The translations under genes and the position numbers were made by a program. The notes under the pieces are model-generated. The model made no database searches. It had not been told where the DNA came from and worked only from the letters and a program-made list of their open reading frames with translations. From contig JACJYW010000009.1 in the NCBI GenBank assembly GCA_020635955.1, positions 186,001-250,000 of the forward strand: 64,000 nucleotides of DNA. The letters run 5' to 3'. Every line of letters begins with the position of its first letter. The stretch's first letter is position 1. Below are positions 42,535 to 51,301 of this stretch, one piece after another. Source of the stretch: Crocinitomicaceae bacterium. Its GTDB lineage: Bacteria; Bacteroidota; Bacteroidia; Flavobacteriales_D; Crocinitomicaceae.

Positions 42535-44604
42535 ATGAAGAATTTATTTACACTCATCATTGTAGCTCTTGGTTTTACAGCAATCTCTCAAGGAGATGTA
42601 GAATTCAAAGCCGCAAATTTTAAAGACGATAAAGAAGGATTCAAAGCCGCAATGGAAGCTTTTGAAAAAGGAAATGAAAGCTGGGAGCTTGGTAATGAAG
42701 CCGTATTCCAGGTTAAAGATCCTGAACTACATTATTGGAAAGCGCTTGAGCAATATGAAAAAGCATACAAATTCAATCCAAAAAGTGCTGAATTGAACTT
42801 TAAAATGGGAGTTTGTTACGCCCATTCAAGTTATAAGCAAAAATCGATATCATATATTGAAGAAGCTTACAAGCTTAATCCTGAAGTACATCCATTCATT
42901 AAATATTATATGGGGTTAGCAAAGCAATTGAATTACAAATTTGATGAGGCTTTGAAGTTTTATCAGGAATTTGAGAATGGATATAAAAAAGCAGATAACT
43001 ACAACAAATTTACCGAGCAAAGAAAATCTGAATGTTCTTCAGGAAAGCAGTTATTTGCTAATCCAGTAAGAGCATGGGTTGACCATGTACCTGAAGTAAG
43101 TACAGAATACAATGATTATGCTCCATCTATTACAATGGATGGTGAAGAAATGATCTTAACATCTGACAGACCAAACAGCCATAAACCGGATGAAGTTGGC
43201 AAATATGATGACGACATTTATTCTTCTACAATGGTAGATGGTAAATGGCAAAAACCTCAACCTTTAAAAGGTCCAATTAATACGGATGGTGATGATATCT
43301 CTAACAACCTTTCTTACAACGGAACTAAAATGTTGATGAACAAGAGAAACAGTAATGGAGACTTTGATATCTATGAAACATTCCAAAAAGGAGATACATG
43401 GATCGAACCTATTTCTTTCTCAAGACAGATCAATCTTAAATCGGATGATATCTATGCTTCTTATAATTTCAATGACAAATTGATCTATTATTCAAAGTCT
43501 TCAGAGGCGAATGGATACGAGATCATGGTTTCAGGACTGGTTAATAGAAAAAACAGAGAGTATGGATTACCTAACAGAGAGATGTCTGTTTCTTCACGTT
43601 TCAACGACGGACCGGTTTATCTTCATCCTGATGGTAAGACAATGTTCTTCGCCTCTGAAGGTCACAATTCAATGGGTGGATATGACATTTTTATGGCTAA
43701 GAAGGAAAAGTCAGGTTATTGGGGTAAACCGGTAAACCTTGGCTATCCTATCAACACACCTTATGATGACTTTTTCTTTGCTGCAACTGCGAATGGTAAA
43801 TACGCTTACATTGCCTCCAACAGAGAAGGCGGTAAAGGTGGTTATGACATCTACAAAGTAACGTTCTGGGGTCCAGAAAAGCAACCAGCTTTAGCTACAC
43901 AAGATTATTTGTTGGCTTCAGTTGCTAAACCAATCCAGGATCCTGAATTGGCAAGTGCAGTGCAGGTAACTACTTCTGCTGAATTAACCGTTTTTAAAGG
44001 TAAAACAATAGATGCATTAACAAAGAAACCTGTTGAAGCGATCATTGAGATCACTGATAATGCTACAGGTAAAATAATCGAAAGTTTTACAACTAATTCC
44101 GCTTCAGGTAAATTCTTGTTATCACTAAATTCAGGTGGCAACTTTGGTATTGCTGTTAAAGCTGATGGATATTTATTCCACTCTGAGAATTTCGATATTC
44201 CAGCCGGTTCTGCTTATAACATGGTAAATAAAACCATTGAATTAAAGAATATCAAAATTGGATCTAAGATTGCTCTTAGAAACGTATTCTTTGATACCGG
44301 GAAATCGACTTTAAGATCTGAATCCAATGCTGAATTAGATCGATTGGTTCAACTGTTGAAAGATGTTCCAGGTCTGAAAATTGAGTTGTCTGGACACACA
44401 GATAACACAGGTTCAGCTACAGCAAACGTTCAATTGTCTCAGGATAGAGCCCAAGCTGTAATGAATTACCTGGTAAGCAAGGGAATATCAAAAAGTAGAT
44501 TAACAGCCAAAGGCTATGGAGATTCTATGCCAGTAGCTACAAATGATACTTCAGAAGGAAGACAATTAAATCGTAGAACAGAGTTCGAGATTACTGGGAA
44601 CTAA
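42535..44604 (+). CDS. PorE-like OmpA-family protein (TPR, PD40, CRD, OmpA)
   Basis: A 689-residue exported protein. Signal peptide to about residue 19. In order: TPR-like helices (about 25-165), PD40/WD40-like beta-propeller blades (about 195-440, with YAPSITMDGEEMILTSDR, and YIASNREGGKGGYDIY), a carboxypeptidase-regulatory-like beta domain (about 480-570), and a C-terminal OmpA domain (about 580-689, with LSGHTDNTGSATANVQLS and RQLNRRTEFEI). The same order occurs in PorE of the type IX system, which is a lipoprotein. No lipobox Cys is seen here. Several Bacteroidota have similar paralogues, so PorE itself is not certain. Confidence 0.88.
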   Translation: MKNLFTLIIVALGFTAISQGDVEFKAANFKDDKEGFKAAMEAFEKGNESWELGNEAVFQVKDPELHYWKALEQYEKAYKFNPKSAELNFKMGVCYAHSSYKQKSISYIEEAYKLNPEVHPFIKYYMGLAKQLNYKFDEALKFYQEFENGYKKADNYNKFTEQRKSECSSGKQLFANPVRAWVDHVPEVSTEYNDYAPSITMDGEEMILTSDRPNSHKPDEVGKYDDDIYSSTMVDGKWQKPQPLKGPINTDGDDISNNLSYNGTKMLMNKRNSNGDFDIYETFQKGDTWIEPISFSRQINLKSDDIYASYNFNDKLIYYSKSSEANGYEIMVSGLVNRKNREYGLPNREMSVSSRFNDGPVYLHPDGKTMFFASEGHNSMGGYDIFMAKKEKSGYWGKPVNLGYPINTPYDDFFFAATANGKYAYIASNREGGKGGYDIYKVTFWGPEKQPALATQDYLLASVAKPIQDPELASAVQVTTSAELTVFKGKTIDALTKKPVEAIIEITDNATGKIIESFTTNSASGKFLLSLNSGGNFGIAVKADGYLFHSENFDIPAGSAYNMVNKTIELKNIKIGSKIALRNVFFDTGKSTLRSESNAELDRLVQLLKDVPGLKIELSGHTDNTGSATANVQLSQDRAQAVMNYLVSKGISKSRLTAKGYGDSMPVATNDTSEGRQLNRRTEFEITGN

Positions 44605-44627
44605 TCCTCAACCTTACTTAAATATTG

Positions 44628-44661
44628 AACCCGAATGGTTAACAGCCGTTCGGGTTTTTTT
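44628..44661 (+). terminator. Rho-independent terminator after the OmpA gene
   Basis: AACCCGAATGG (44628-44638) pairs with CCGTTCGGGTT (44646-44656), with one wobble, followed by a T-run. It ends the TPR/OmpA operon. Confidence 0.85.
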
Positions 44662-44726
44662 GTTTTAAAAGAGATCGACCTCTTATCTAGGGCTACAATC
44701 AATCCATAAATTTCCGTACTTTCATA

Positions 44727-45935
44727 TTGGTGAAATTTATTTTAATCATAGCACTTCTATTTCCTTTATCACTTCTTTCTCAAGATATTAAAGGGACATG
44801 GAAAGGGATTTTAAAACAAAATCCTGACAAACAATTCTATTTTGAGATCAGAGTGGATGAAGTGGATAGTAAGGGAAATGTAAAGGGCATCACTTTCATA
44901 AGAGAAGAATCCTCCAATAATTTTGGTACCATTAGTTATTCTGGAACTTTTCTCAATAATGTCTTTAAATTCCAGGAAACCGAAATCCTAAAAGAAGATA
45001 AGAATAACAGTGGATACTATGCTTCAAACAATTTTTACTGGTGCATTAAGAAAGGAGAGTTGAAGTTCAGTGAAAATGAGAAAAAATTTCGCTTGAACGG
45101 AGCCTGGGAATCTACCGGAACCTGTGTACCCGGGACCATTGATGTTTGGAAAGACAAGAAAATAGAAAAAGTTACTCCTCCTGTGAAAGACCCGCCAAAA
45201 CAGTTGGAATGTGACTTGAAATCAGCAGATTTTCTACTGGGATTATGGAAGGGTGAATTTTACCAGCACAGTTGTGGTGTTAATCATAGATCACCCATCA
45301 TTATCATGATCGATCGTGTTGATGGATTAAAATTTTATGGGGAATTTATCTGGACCGCTATGAAATATGCTAGTGATAGCCGTTCAACCCTAGAAGGTGA
45401 AATTAAAAATGGGAAGATCTATTTTTATGAGAACGAACTGATCTCAGGTGGAGGACTGGTATTACATGGTGAATATGAAAACAAGTTGACAGCTTGTGAC
45501 AAGATGGATGGATTCTGGTATCTGCCAAAACCACAAGGGGGATGCGGCGATCTAAAACCATATCAAAGTGGAGGAGAATATGATCTCACCCACTATTTGA
45601 TCCCAACTATCTATTTTGATCATGAAAGTTCCGCTTTGCGACCAAAGTCAATTACAGACCTGGATGAGTTTTCCAAATTTCTGATCGACTTCCCTTCTAT
45701 CAGTGTACAATTAAACGCACATACTGATAATACCGGCAGTAATGCTTTCAATATGATCCTATCCAGAGAACGTGCTCAGGTTGTGGCTGATTACTTAACG
45801 AAAAAAGGAATCAGTTCTAAACGTATCAAATTCAATTATCACGCCCACACTCAACCGGCAGAAAGTAACAAGACAGAACAAGGTAAAGAACTTAACCGCC
45901 GAACAGAAATAAAAATTGTAAGTAAGAAAAAGTAA
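44727..45935 (+). CDS. OmpA-family protein with two N-terminal WxG beta modules
   Basis: A 402-residue exported protein. The signal peptide ends LLSQ. The start is TTG 44727 or GTG 44730 directly behind, since no ATG fits. Two related N-terminal modules follow: the first (about 20-145, DIKGTWKGIL, then FYWCIKKGELKF) and the second (about 160-280, LLGLWKGEF, then DGFWYLP). The C-terminal OmpA domain (about 290-402) has LNAHTDNTGSNAFN and KELNRRTEIKI. The first module matches the N-terminus of the OmpA protein at 16527. The module's fold is probably a small beta-barrel. Function unknown. Confidence 0.86.
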   Translation: MVKFILIIALLFPLSLLSQDIKGTWKGILKQNPDKQFYFEIRVDEVDSKGNVKGITFIREESSNNFGTISYSGTFLNNVFKFQETEILKEDKNNSGYYASNNFYWCIKKGELKFSENEKKFRLNGAWESTGTCVPGTIDVWKDKKIEKVTPPVKDPPKQLECDLKSADFLLGLWKGEFYQHSCGVNHRSPIIIMIDRVDGLKFYGEFIWTAMKYASDSRSTLEGEIKNGKIYFYENELISGGGLVLHGEYENKLTACDKMDGFWYLPKPQGGCGDLKPYQSGGEYDLTHYLIPTIYFDHESSALRPKSITDLDEFSKFLIDFPSISVQLNAHTDNTGSNAFNMILSRERAQVVADYLTKKGISSKRIKFNYHAHTQPAESNKTEQGKELNRRTEIKIVSKKK

Positions 45936-46640
45936 CTAGGAACCGTGGCTATAAGCCTTTAGTTGTTGTTTACTTTCTAACTGACCAGATTGCCCGTAAT
46001 GTTCAGATTTTACCAATCCAACTTCAGGAGACCACCATTCTTTAACCGAACTTTCAATCTTCATCATTCCCATATCTGCAGTTGATTTATAAGTTATCAA
46101 TACACATGAAAAAGTCCCAGCAGGAGTCGTAATAGATTCCGCTTTTTCAACTTTACGATCTGTGATCAGCACTTTCATTGACATTACTGTCATTCCTTCC
46201 ATTGAAATTTTCATTGTAACAGAAGCATCACTTAATTGATCTCCCACCTTGATCTCATTTGGAATGTTCATTTCGGTTTGTGAGATCTCGATCTCCATGT
46301 CCTCCATGCCTTCCATAGCCTCTTTAGGGATAAGATGATCCATACTCATCTTCATTACCCCATTTTCACAGGAATAATCAAAGGTTTCTTCAACGTGGTC
46401 TTCTTCTTTTTTTGAAGCACCATCAAAAACTGTTTTCATGGTATAGACATATCTACTGCCTTCCTGAATTACATTGGTCACAGAAATTTTATTGGTTCCG
46501 GTAACAGAACCTTTGGCATCCATTTCTTCATATTCCCATGAATAACCTTTACCAATTTTAAAATACGGTTTACAGTCATTTTGAGTGAATCCAAAAAATG
46601 AAGTAAAAACGAAAAGCGAAGCAAGTAATAATGATCTCAT
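45936..46640 (-). CDS. Exported DUF3108/TapB-like protein
   Basis: A 234-residue protein with signal peptide (FVFTSFFGFTQ). The mature part is a long beta-sheet pattern: YFKIGKGYSWEYEEMDAKG, and the C-terminal TPAGTFSCVLITYKS and EWWSPEVGLVKSEHY, which is typical of DUF3108/LolA-like folds. It is rich in Met and Glu in the middle (EAMEGMEDMEIEISQ). Not assigned further. Its stop abuts the convergent OmpA gene. Confidence 0.75.
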   Translation of the reverse strand: MRSLLLASLFVFTSFFGFTQNDCKPYFKIGKGYSWEYEEMDAKGSVTGTNKISVTNVIQEGSRYVYTMKTVFDGASKKEEDHVEETFDYSCENGVMKMSMDHLIPKEAMEGMEDMEIEISQTEMNIPNEIKVGDQLSDASVTMKISMEGMTVMSMKVLITDRKVEKAESITTPAGTFSCVLITYKSTADMGMMKIESSVKEWWSPEVGLVKSEHYGQSGQLESKQQLKAYSHGS

Positions 46641-46711
46641 AACTTAGTATATATACACCAAGTTAAGTGATTTTAAGACTCGTTGTTCAAAGATTGAAAG
46701 AAATTTTAGAG

Positions 46712-46750
46712 CTATCCCACTCTTACACCCATTACTAAAACATCATCAAT
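46712..46750 (-). pseudogene. 3-prime-end fossil of a SpoIIE-phosphatase paralogue
   Basis: On the minus strand this encodes IDDVLVMGVRVG plus a TAG stop. The same twelve residues and stop end the intact gene at 46798. The nucleotide differences between the two (about seven in these codons) are all synonymous, for example GAC/GAT, CTA/TTA and GTG/GTA. The fragment therefore comes from a paralogue that was under selection before most of it was deleted. Nothing else of that gene is seen in the 48 bp up to the intact gene. Confidence 0.75.
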
Positions 46751-46797
46751 TTAGCGCGCCGTACTTGTCTATTTATTCGGAGCGCGTGAATCTCCGC

Positions 46798-48978
46798 CTA
46801 TCCTACTCTTACACCCATCACTAGTACGTCGTCGATTTGCTCGTAATTCCCCTTCCATTCTTCATACTCAGTAATGAGTCTTGATTTCTGCTCATCAGCA
46901 TCTAAATGGGCAATAGAAAGTAAAAAGTTTTTAAAGGTCTTATACTTGTACTTTTTACCATTTGGTCCTCCAAATTGATCGGCATATCCATCCGAGAAGA
47001 TATAGATCATATCTCCTTTTTCGATCTCTATAGTTCTGGCTGTAAAAGGCTTTAATTCCTCACCTATGTACGCCCCAATTGGATGAGAATCTCCCTTCAC
47101 CTCCATGAGCATGTGTTCTTTATTTTCAGATTCAAGGAAAGAAACATCCGCCCCTTCACTTACTTTAAAACTGCTTTCTGATGCTCCCTTGCGAATAACA
47201 TAAATTGGATTCTTGGCACCGGAGAATTGAACCTTCAAATTATTCCAGTCAATAGCACATAAGGCGATATCCATCCCGTCCCTTACCGTTTGATCAGCAT
47301 CTTTATTTTGTCTTAATGAGTTTACAACTCCTTTGTTCAGATAATCCAAAGCTGCTGCCGTATCATTAACGGATGGTTCTGTCAAACTACTTCCCAATTG
47401 ATTGTTCCCTACAATACTCATGAAAGCTCCAGGTACTCCGTGTCCCGTACAATCAACTGCAGCAATAATGGCTAATTTCCTTAGATCATCTGAGGTGGTA
47501 GTTTGCTCAACAAAATAGAAGTCGCCACTCACCACATCCTTAGGACGATACATGATAAAGGAATCCGGAAGTATAGATTTAACGTGTTTTGATGAAGGCA
47601 AAATAGCTTCCTGGATACGTTTGGCATAGTGTATACTACTCAGGATCTCTTCATTGATCTCGGCTAATTCTTCTTTTTGCTTTTCAATTTCTGCTGTACG
47701 TTCTTTTACCTGAGATTCTAACTTAATATTCAGGTTCTCCATCAACTCATTTTGCTCTTCCAGACTTTTCAGAGCCAGTGCCTGCGCCTCTTCCTTATCC
47801 TTTTGAAGTTTACGGTATTTATTGCTCATGGAGATACTCAGAATGGATACCTCAAAAGCCGAGCTCAACTTCAATGCAAATTGCGCCATTTCAGCATCTC
47901 CAACGATACTAAAGTTCCCCAGGATAAAGATGATGGCACCAATAATGAGAATCGTAAATGCAATGGTAAAATAGATATCCACCTTAATTCTTTTGGCTCG
48001 TAAAACATAAATGGCCACAACACTTAGAATAATACTCACTAATGATACGCCATTGATCACCGGATAGGCTATCTCATACGTTTTGCCCGGAATTAATGAA
48101 ACAATAACTGATGCGCCCACCAGAAACTGGAAAAAGCGAAAGATCTTTAATAAAGGTCTGTGATTATCTTTTAAATTAAGGAAGAGGTCAACATACTTGA
48201 GCAAAACGATCACAGTAACTCCTGCAATAATGAGGATGAAATGGTTGGCCATATATCCTCCAGAAGGAAAGAAATGGTGAAAAGAAAATCCGTCTAAGGA
48301 AAACTGCAATAGTGCCTGAGCAAATACATAAAGGATATAGTAGAGAAAAGCATTGTCCTTCAGTAAAATGAAAAAGAAGAAGTAGATGATGATCACCAAA
48401 CTCATCAGGCCATAGTAGAAACCAAAGCTGAACTGATGTTTATAATCTTGCGCGAAAAAACCTATTTTATCGTGGATCTTAACCGGAAAAATGATCGTTT
48501 CACCATCACTTTCAGCCTCAATCACATATTCTTTGGTTTCACCCGGTTCAATGCTTACAGGAAATAGATTCTTACGGTGAGGAATTACCTTTTCACTGTA
48601 ATGATAATCATCACCACTTTTGAATTGATTCTCGATCTGACCACCACGTAATTGATAAAAGTTGACCTTGTTGGAAATTGGTCTACCCGTTTCGAGAATG
48701 AAGTAACTCTGATCCGTATTGTTCTTGATCTTGAATCTCAACCAAAAACGGGAGGTAGTGAAATCCATATTGGGGATATTATCCTTGAATCTTGAAAATT
48801 TAGAGGCATCCATTTTCAATACCTCATCCAGTGTCAAAGACTTATCGGCATCTTCAATGTACAGTACATCTTTTGAATAGGAACTGCTTATACGGTCCTC
48901 CGTTAAAACGATCAAACCATCCTGTGAAAAGGAATGAAATGCAAGAAAGAAGAATAGAGCAAGCAGTAGTTTTTGCAT
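46798..48978 (-). CDS. 7TMR-DISM SpoIIE-family serine phosphatase
   Basis: A 726-residue sensor-phosphatase. A signal peptide (QKLLLALFFFLAFHSFSQ) leads to an extracytoplasmic 7TMR-DISM sensor domain (about 20-160), then seven membrane helices (about 175-385), a coiled-coil (about 395-455, KLESQVKERTAEIEKQKEEL), and the C-terminal SpoIIE PP2C phosphatase (about 475-726, MYRPKDVVSGDFYF, AAVDCTGHGVPGAFMS, and MIYIFSDGYADQFG). It would turn an external signal into dephosphorylation of a target such as an anti-sigma antagonist. The start at 48978 is chosen over ATG 48993 because it gives a normal signal peptide. Confidence 0.9.
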   Translation of the reverse strand: MQKLLLALFFFLAFHSFSQDGLIVLTEDRISSSYSKDVLYIEDADKSLTLDEVLKMDASKFSRFKDNIPNMDFTTSRFWLRFKIKNNTDQSYFILETGRPISNKVNFYQLRGGQIENQFKSGDDYHYSEKVIPHRKNLFPVSIEPGETKEYVIEAESDGETIIFPVKIHDKIGFFAQDYKHQFSFGFYYGLMSLVIIIYFFFFILLKDNAFLYYILYVFAQALLQFSLDGFSFHHFFPSGGYMANHFILIIAGVTVIVLLKYVDLFLNLKDNHRPLLKIFRFFQFLVGASVIVSLIPGKTYEIAYPVINGVSLVSIILSVVAIYVLRAKRIKVDIYFTIAFTILIIGAIIFILGNFSIVGDAEMAQFALKLSSAFEVSILSISMSNKYRKLQKDKEEAQALALKSLEEQNELMENLNIKLESQVKERTAEIEKQKEELAEINEEILSSIHYAKRIQEAILPSSKHVKSILPDSFIMYRPKDVVSGDFYFVEQTTTSDDLRKLAIIAAVDCTGHGVPGAFMSIVGNNQLGSSLTEPSVNDTAAALDYLNKGVVNSLRQNKDADQTVRDGMDIALCAIDWNNLKVQFSGAKNPIYVIRKGASESSFKVSEGADVSFLESENKEHMLMEVKGDSHPIGAYIGEELKPFTARTIEIEKGDMIYIFSDGYADQFGGPNGKKYKYKTFKNFLLSIAHLDADEQKSRLITEYEEWKGNYEQIDDVLVMGVRVG

Positions 48979-49006
48979 ACTGCAATATAACAATCCTAAA
49001 GCTGAT

Positions 49007-51124
49007 TTAGTTGTTGTTTTCTATAATGTAGGTCAAAACTTTTTCCATCAAATGCACTCTATCTTTACCTCTAACATTGTGAGGATGCATTGGATATGGG
49101 AAAAAGTCCATCTGAACACCGGCATCTACAAAAGCTTTTACCAAGGCTAAATTGTGTTGCATTACTACTACATCATCCACCGTGCCGTGGATCAACAACA
49201 ATTTTCCTTTTAGATTTTCTACGTAATTCATCAGGCGATTATCAGCATAGCCTTTTTCATTTTGCTCAGGTCTGTCCATGTAACGCTCTCCGTACATAAT
49301 TTCATAATACTGCCAATCTGTTACCGGACCTCCAGCGACTCCAACATTGAAAACATCATCCTGACGCAACATCAATGACGTGGTCATGAATCCTCCAAAA
49401 CTCCATCCATGTACAGCTAACCTTTCGCCATCAACATAAGGCAAGGATTTCAAATACTCCACCCCTTTCATTTGGTCTTCCATTTCAACGGTTCCCAATT
49501 GACGGTGGATCACGCTTTCAAATTCGAATCCTCTGTTGTCTGATCCTCTTCCATCAACAGTATAAACCAAATACCCTTGTTCGGCCATCCATTGCATCCA
49601 CAAACTTGCTCCTCCATACCATGAATTGGTTACTAATTGCGCATGCGGTCCACCATAAACATAGATCAACACAGGATATTTTTTTGAAGCATCAAAATCT
49701 GATGGTTTGATCAATCTGTAATACAGATCTGTTTTGCCATCTCCGGCTTTAATTGTACCGTACTCAGCTGTCCCAATCTTATAATCTGCCAGTTTGTTAT
49801 CTGCTTTTAATACCTCTCTCACCTGCTTACCATTATTATCACAAATGGCTTCAACATTAGGCGTATTCACATCACTCCAGCTATCAAACATATAACTGAA
49901 ATCCGAAGCGAATGAAGCATGATGCGTTCCTCCTTTGGTCAATTGCGTTTGCTTGCCAGTTGCTACTTCCACTTTGAAATACTGCGTTTCAGTAGGCAAT
50001 TCACCTGTTCCCACAAAGTAAACCACACCTGCATTGTGACCAACAATTTCTTGTGTTACCCATTTGTTGGAGGTCAATTGCTTTTTCATTTCACCCTCCG
50101 CAGAATACAAGTACATGTTCATAAAGCCATCTCTTTCAGAAAGCCAGATGAATTCATTATCTGAGATAAAATATACCGGATGCTCCGGCTCAACCCACTT
50201 ATCATTTTTCTCTTCAAACAAGGTTTTTACCAATTCACCTGTAGATGTTTTGTATTTGTTCAATTTCATGTGGTTTTGATCACGATTTACTTCCGCGATA
50301 TAAAAGAATTCGTCCTTTGGACCCCAACCAAAATTGGTTAGGTAATCTTCAGGATCTCCAGTTGGTTTTACATAAACTGTTTTACCTGTTTCAAGATCAT
50401 AGATCCCAACAGCAGATTTTTCAGAACCCTGACCCGCCATTGGATATTTGATAGAATTTAAACTTCCTGTTCGGGTGGTAATATCTAACAGTGGATAATC
50501 CGCTACATTCGATTCGTCTTTTTGATAAAAAGCAACATATTTCCCTGTAGTTGACCAGAAAATACCATCTGTAATTCCAAATTCGCTTCTTGCAATTGCT
50601 TTACCGGATACGATTTGATCTCCCAGATTTGTTACTTGAATTTGCTTTTCACCATCCTGGATATAGAAGTTGTTGTCTATGGTATATCCTACCTTACCAT
50701 TTACACTGCAAAGTTTTGCATTTTCAGCATTTTCAGGCATGACCGCCAATTGATCAGCTGTTTTTGTGGCTGCGTTGATCAAAAAATATTTGTTACCGGC
50801 TGATGTATAGAAGTGATTTTCATCCTTCCACTCCATAACATTCACATAATTGAATGTCTCACCCGTCATCTTAGCCATATCCCCGGTATTCAAAAGATCC
50901 GTACTCGCCGATTTTTTAACATTACCCATTTTTAATGTTTGATAATCCGCCGACAAATAAGAATACGTTTTGGTACCCGGTATCCATTCTACCATTACCG
51001 TCCTATCTGGATAAAATCGTCCGTACTGCTGCATCACAGCATCTTTCAACGTTAATTCTTTTTGAGTAAAGCCAGTGAAACCGCTAAATACGATCCAGGC
51101 AGCAACAATAATTCTGTTCATCAT
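49007..51124 (-). CDS. Dipeptidyl-peptidase IV-type S9 peptidase
   Basis: A 705-residue exported peptidase (signal peptide to about residue 20, FTQ). The N-terminal eight-bladed propeller is followed by the alpha/beta-hydrolase domain. The catalytic Ser575 is in HGWSFGGFMT, the Asp near 650 in HGTVDDVV, and the His near 682 in YPMHPHNV. It removes X-Pro dipeptides from peptides in the periplasm, a role typical in protein-eating Bacteroidota. It lies 28 bp upstream of the SpoIIE gene on the same strand. Confidence 0.93.
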   Translation of the reverse strand: MMNRIIVAAWIVFSGFTGFTQKELTLKDAVMQQYGRFYPDRTVMVEWIPGTKTYSYLSADYQTLKMGNVKKSASTDLLNTGDMAKMTGETFNYVNVMEWKDENHFYTSAGNKYFLINAATKTADQLAVMPENAENAKLCSVNGKVGYTIDNNFYIQDGEKQIQVTNLGDQIVSGKAIARSEFGITDGIFWSTTGKYVAFYQKDESNVADYPLLDITTRTGSLNSIKYPMAGQGSEKSAVGIYDLETGKTVYVKPTGDPEDYLTNFGWGPKDEFFYIAEVNRDQNHMKLNKYKTSTGELVKTLFEEKNDKWVEPEHPVYFISDNEFIWLSERDGFMNMYLYSAEGEMKKQLTSNKWVTQEIVGHNAGVVYFVGTGELPTETQYFKVEVATGKQTQLTKGGTHHASFASDFSYMFDSWSDVNTPNVEAICDNNGKQVREVLKADNKLADYKIGTAEYGTIKAGDGKTDLYYRLIKPSDFDASKKYPVLIYVYGGPHAQLVTNSWYGGASLWMQWMAEQGYLVYTVDGRGSDNRGFEFESVIHRQLGTVEMEDQMKGVEYLKSLPYVDGERLAVHGWSFGGFMTTSLMLRQDDVFNVGVAGGPVTDWQYYEIMYGERYMDRPEQNEKGYADNRLMNYVENLKGKLLLIHGTVDDVVVMQHNLALVKAFVDAGVQMDFFPYPMHPHNVRGKDRVHLMEKVLTYIIENNN

Positions 51125-51270
51125 TCTTTCAGTTATAAGTATGTCTCCTAGGATATTGGGATTGGATAAATCTAAGTATAAAAATACAGAATAGTATCAG
51201 CCAGCCATGGCATACTTGATGAATGGCATTCTGGATTGGTTAAGAGGCCAAATCTTCCTTTTAAATTTCC

Positions 51271-51278
51271 TATATTTG
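51271..51278 (+). promoter_or_regulatory. -7 promoter box of the E1 gene (TATATTTG)
   Basis: An exact TAnnTTTG match 23 bp before ATG 51302. This fixes the start, since an upstream in-frame start at 51236 would lie before the transcription start. Confidence 0.7.
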
Positions 51279-51301
51279 TTAGCCCTAGAAATTCTAGTCT
51301 T

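Noticed and set aside
46712..46840. Template/variable repeat pair of a retroelement
   Set aside because: The differences between the two copies are spread over all bases and are synonymous, not adenine-specific, so a lost paralogue explains them better.
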